A DNA stretch of 64,000 nt from positions 1 to 64,000 of the forward strand of contig CANMMM010000012.1 in assembly GCA_947498935.1 (NCBI GenBank), in the 5' to 3' direction. The position numbers and the translations under genes were made by a program. The notes beneath the pieces were generated by a model, which had not been told where the DNA came from, did not search any database, and worked only from the letters and a program-made list of their open reading frames with translations. Source of the stretch: an uncultured Aquimarina sp. Lineage in GTDB: Bacteria; Bacteroidota; Bacteroidia; Flavobacteriales; Flavobacteriaceae. Within the stretch, counting starts at the first letter, position 1. Each line of letters opens with the position of its first letter. This document shows, in pieces, positions 63,425 through 64,000 of this stretch.

Positions 63425-64000
63425 ATGAAACTTACTAAAAGATTTACAATCTATTGCATAACTACCCTGCTGTTTTTTAGCTGTGTAATTGCTAATGCCC
63501 AAATGAATGACAAGTATGGTGCTTTTACGTACAAAAAGGCTATCAATGTATCTGGAAAACAACGTATGCTTACTCAAAAAATGTCGAAAGCTTACTTATA
63601 CCTTTTGAGACATCCAGAAGAAGCGAGTGCTAAAACGCACCTGATGACTAGTAAAGTAATTTATGAGAAGAAAAATGATATTTTACTAGAGAACACTACG
63701 TTTAAAGAAACGAAAAATAAAATCGGTTCTGTAAAACTGGTATGGAAAGACTTTAAAAAAGCCATAGATGGTACACCTACCTATGAAAACGCTAAAAAAA
63801 TCTTGGATTTAAATACTGACTTGCTAAAGGCTTCTAATAATGTAGTACAGTCGATCATCAAAGAATCTAAAATCGTAAAAAAGAACACTGCTTCTGATGA
63901 ATACGAATTGGATGATGCTAATACTGCTGAAAGAACAGAATTACTTAAAATAATTAATATCTGTGGTAGACAACGTATGCTGGCACAACGACTTGCCCTG
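63425..64000 (+). CDS. Secreted PilJ-type N-domain protein, C-terminus beyond window edge
   Basis: The ATG at 63425 opens a frame that remains open to the window edge (192 codons seen). A signal peptide ends at IANAQ (about residue 26). Two copies of the PilJ/NarX-type four-helix sensor motif are visible: INVSGKQRMLTQKMSKAYLYLL near residue 40 and IINICGRQRMLAQRLAL at the edge. This module occurs in type IV pilus chemotaxis transducers and nitrate sensors, and also as a stand-alone periplasmic protein in Bacteroidetes. Whether a transmitter domain follows cannot be seen. The Crp/Fnr gene lies directly upstream on the same strand, 237 bp away. Confidence 0.85.
   Translation, partial: MKLTKRFTIYCITTLLFFSCVIANAQMNDKYGAFTYKKAINVSGKQRMLTQKMSKAYLYLLRHPEEASAKTHLMTSKVIYEKKNDILLENTTFKETKNKIGSVKLVWKDFKKAIDGTPTYENAKKILDLNTDLLKASNNVVQSIIKESKIVKKNTASDEYELDDANTAERTELLKIINICGRQRMLAQRLAL

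Overview
The window looks like a chromosomal segment from a member of the Bacteroidota, class Flavobacteriia, probably a marine flavobacterium. The signs are a low-GC intergenic background, a secreted enzyme with a type IX secretion (T9SS)-type C-terminal domain, Bacteroidetes-style RHS proteins (one with a DUF6443-like region), a small Lacal_2735-family protein known from flavobacteria, and a TTTG-N20-TAnnTTTG promoter of the Bacteroidetes type. No tRNA, rRNA, CRISPR array, insertion sequence or integrase was seen. Nearly all genes are on the minus strand. The exceptions are a GH26 enzyme, a secreted Ig-like protein, a Crp/Fnr regulator and a PilJ-N-domain protein.

Layout. (1) 1-5332: a two-gene secreted RHS operon, the second gene cut by the window edge. 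(2) 5961-7268: the ribosome-assembly GTPase Der. (3) 7577-16678: an alpha-glucan block (GH57 amylase, GT4 glycosyltransferase, NAD(P)H-hydrate epimerase-like protein, outer-membrane beta-barrel candidate, glycogen debranching enzyme, GH63-like glucosidase), then a GMC-type oxidoreductase (17172-18719). (4) 19344-20810: a secreted GH26 beta-mannanase-like enzyme on the plus strand. (5) 21510-46390: a seven-gene, 25-kb minus-strand operon of mostly leaderless and very large proteins: 709 aa, a LysM protein of 1175 aa, a YD-repeat-like lipoprotein of 376 aa, then 2436 aa, 2545 aa, a 778-aa S74-type tail-fibre-like protein and a 170-aa BACON-like protein. It looks like a particle- or tail-associated adhesin/effector module, but no sheath, tube, capsid or terminase gene is present. 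It is the best candidate here for an undescribed system. (6) 46932-51469: a photolyase/cryptochrome operon with three different family members plus DUF2256. (7) 51756-54319: a secreted Ig-like protein, a SIMPL protein and a uracil-DNA glycosylase family protein. (8) 54831-60609: the four-gene ligase-associated DNA damage response cassette (PdeM, Lhr-like helicase, ATP-dependent ligase, metallo-beta-lactamase exonuclease). (9) 60632-64000: Lacal_2735 protein, glutathione peroxidase, GTP cyclohydrolase I, a Crp/Fnr regulator, and the start of a PilJ-N-domain protein.

Two regulatory links were read from the sequence. A rigidly spaced 31-bp element (ATTAATGTC-N9-GGAAATGTTACCC on the plus strand) lies upstream of both the RHS operon and the giant-protein operon, suggesting a shared promoter or regulator. 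An inverted repeat TTGTTTA-N18-TAAACAA lies upstream of both the photolyase operon and folE, suggesting one regulator for photoprotection and for the pterin pathway that makes a photolyase antenna cofactor.

Intergenic regions carry two repeat systems: six copies of a roughly 90-bp element with shared ends (types A and B, usually just after stop codons), and 160-bp large palindromes with a GTAGC..TGCTATG-like core (types C and D) plus shortened derivatives.
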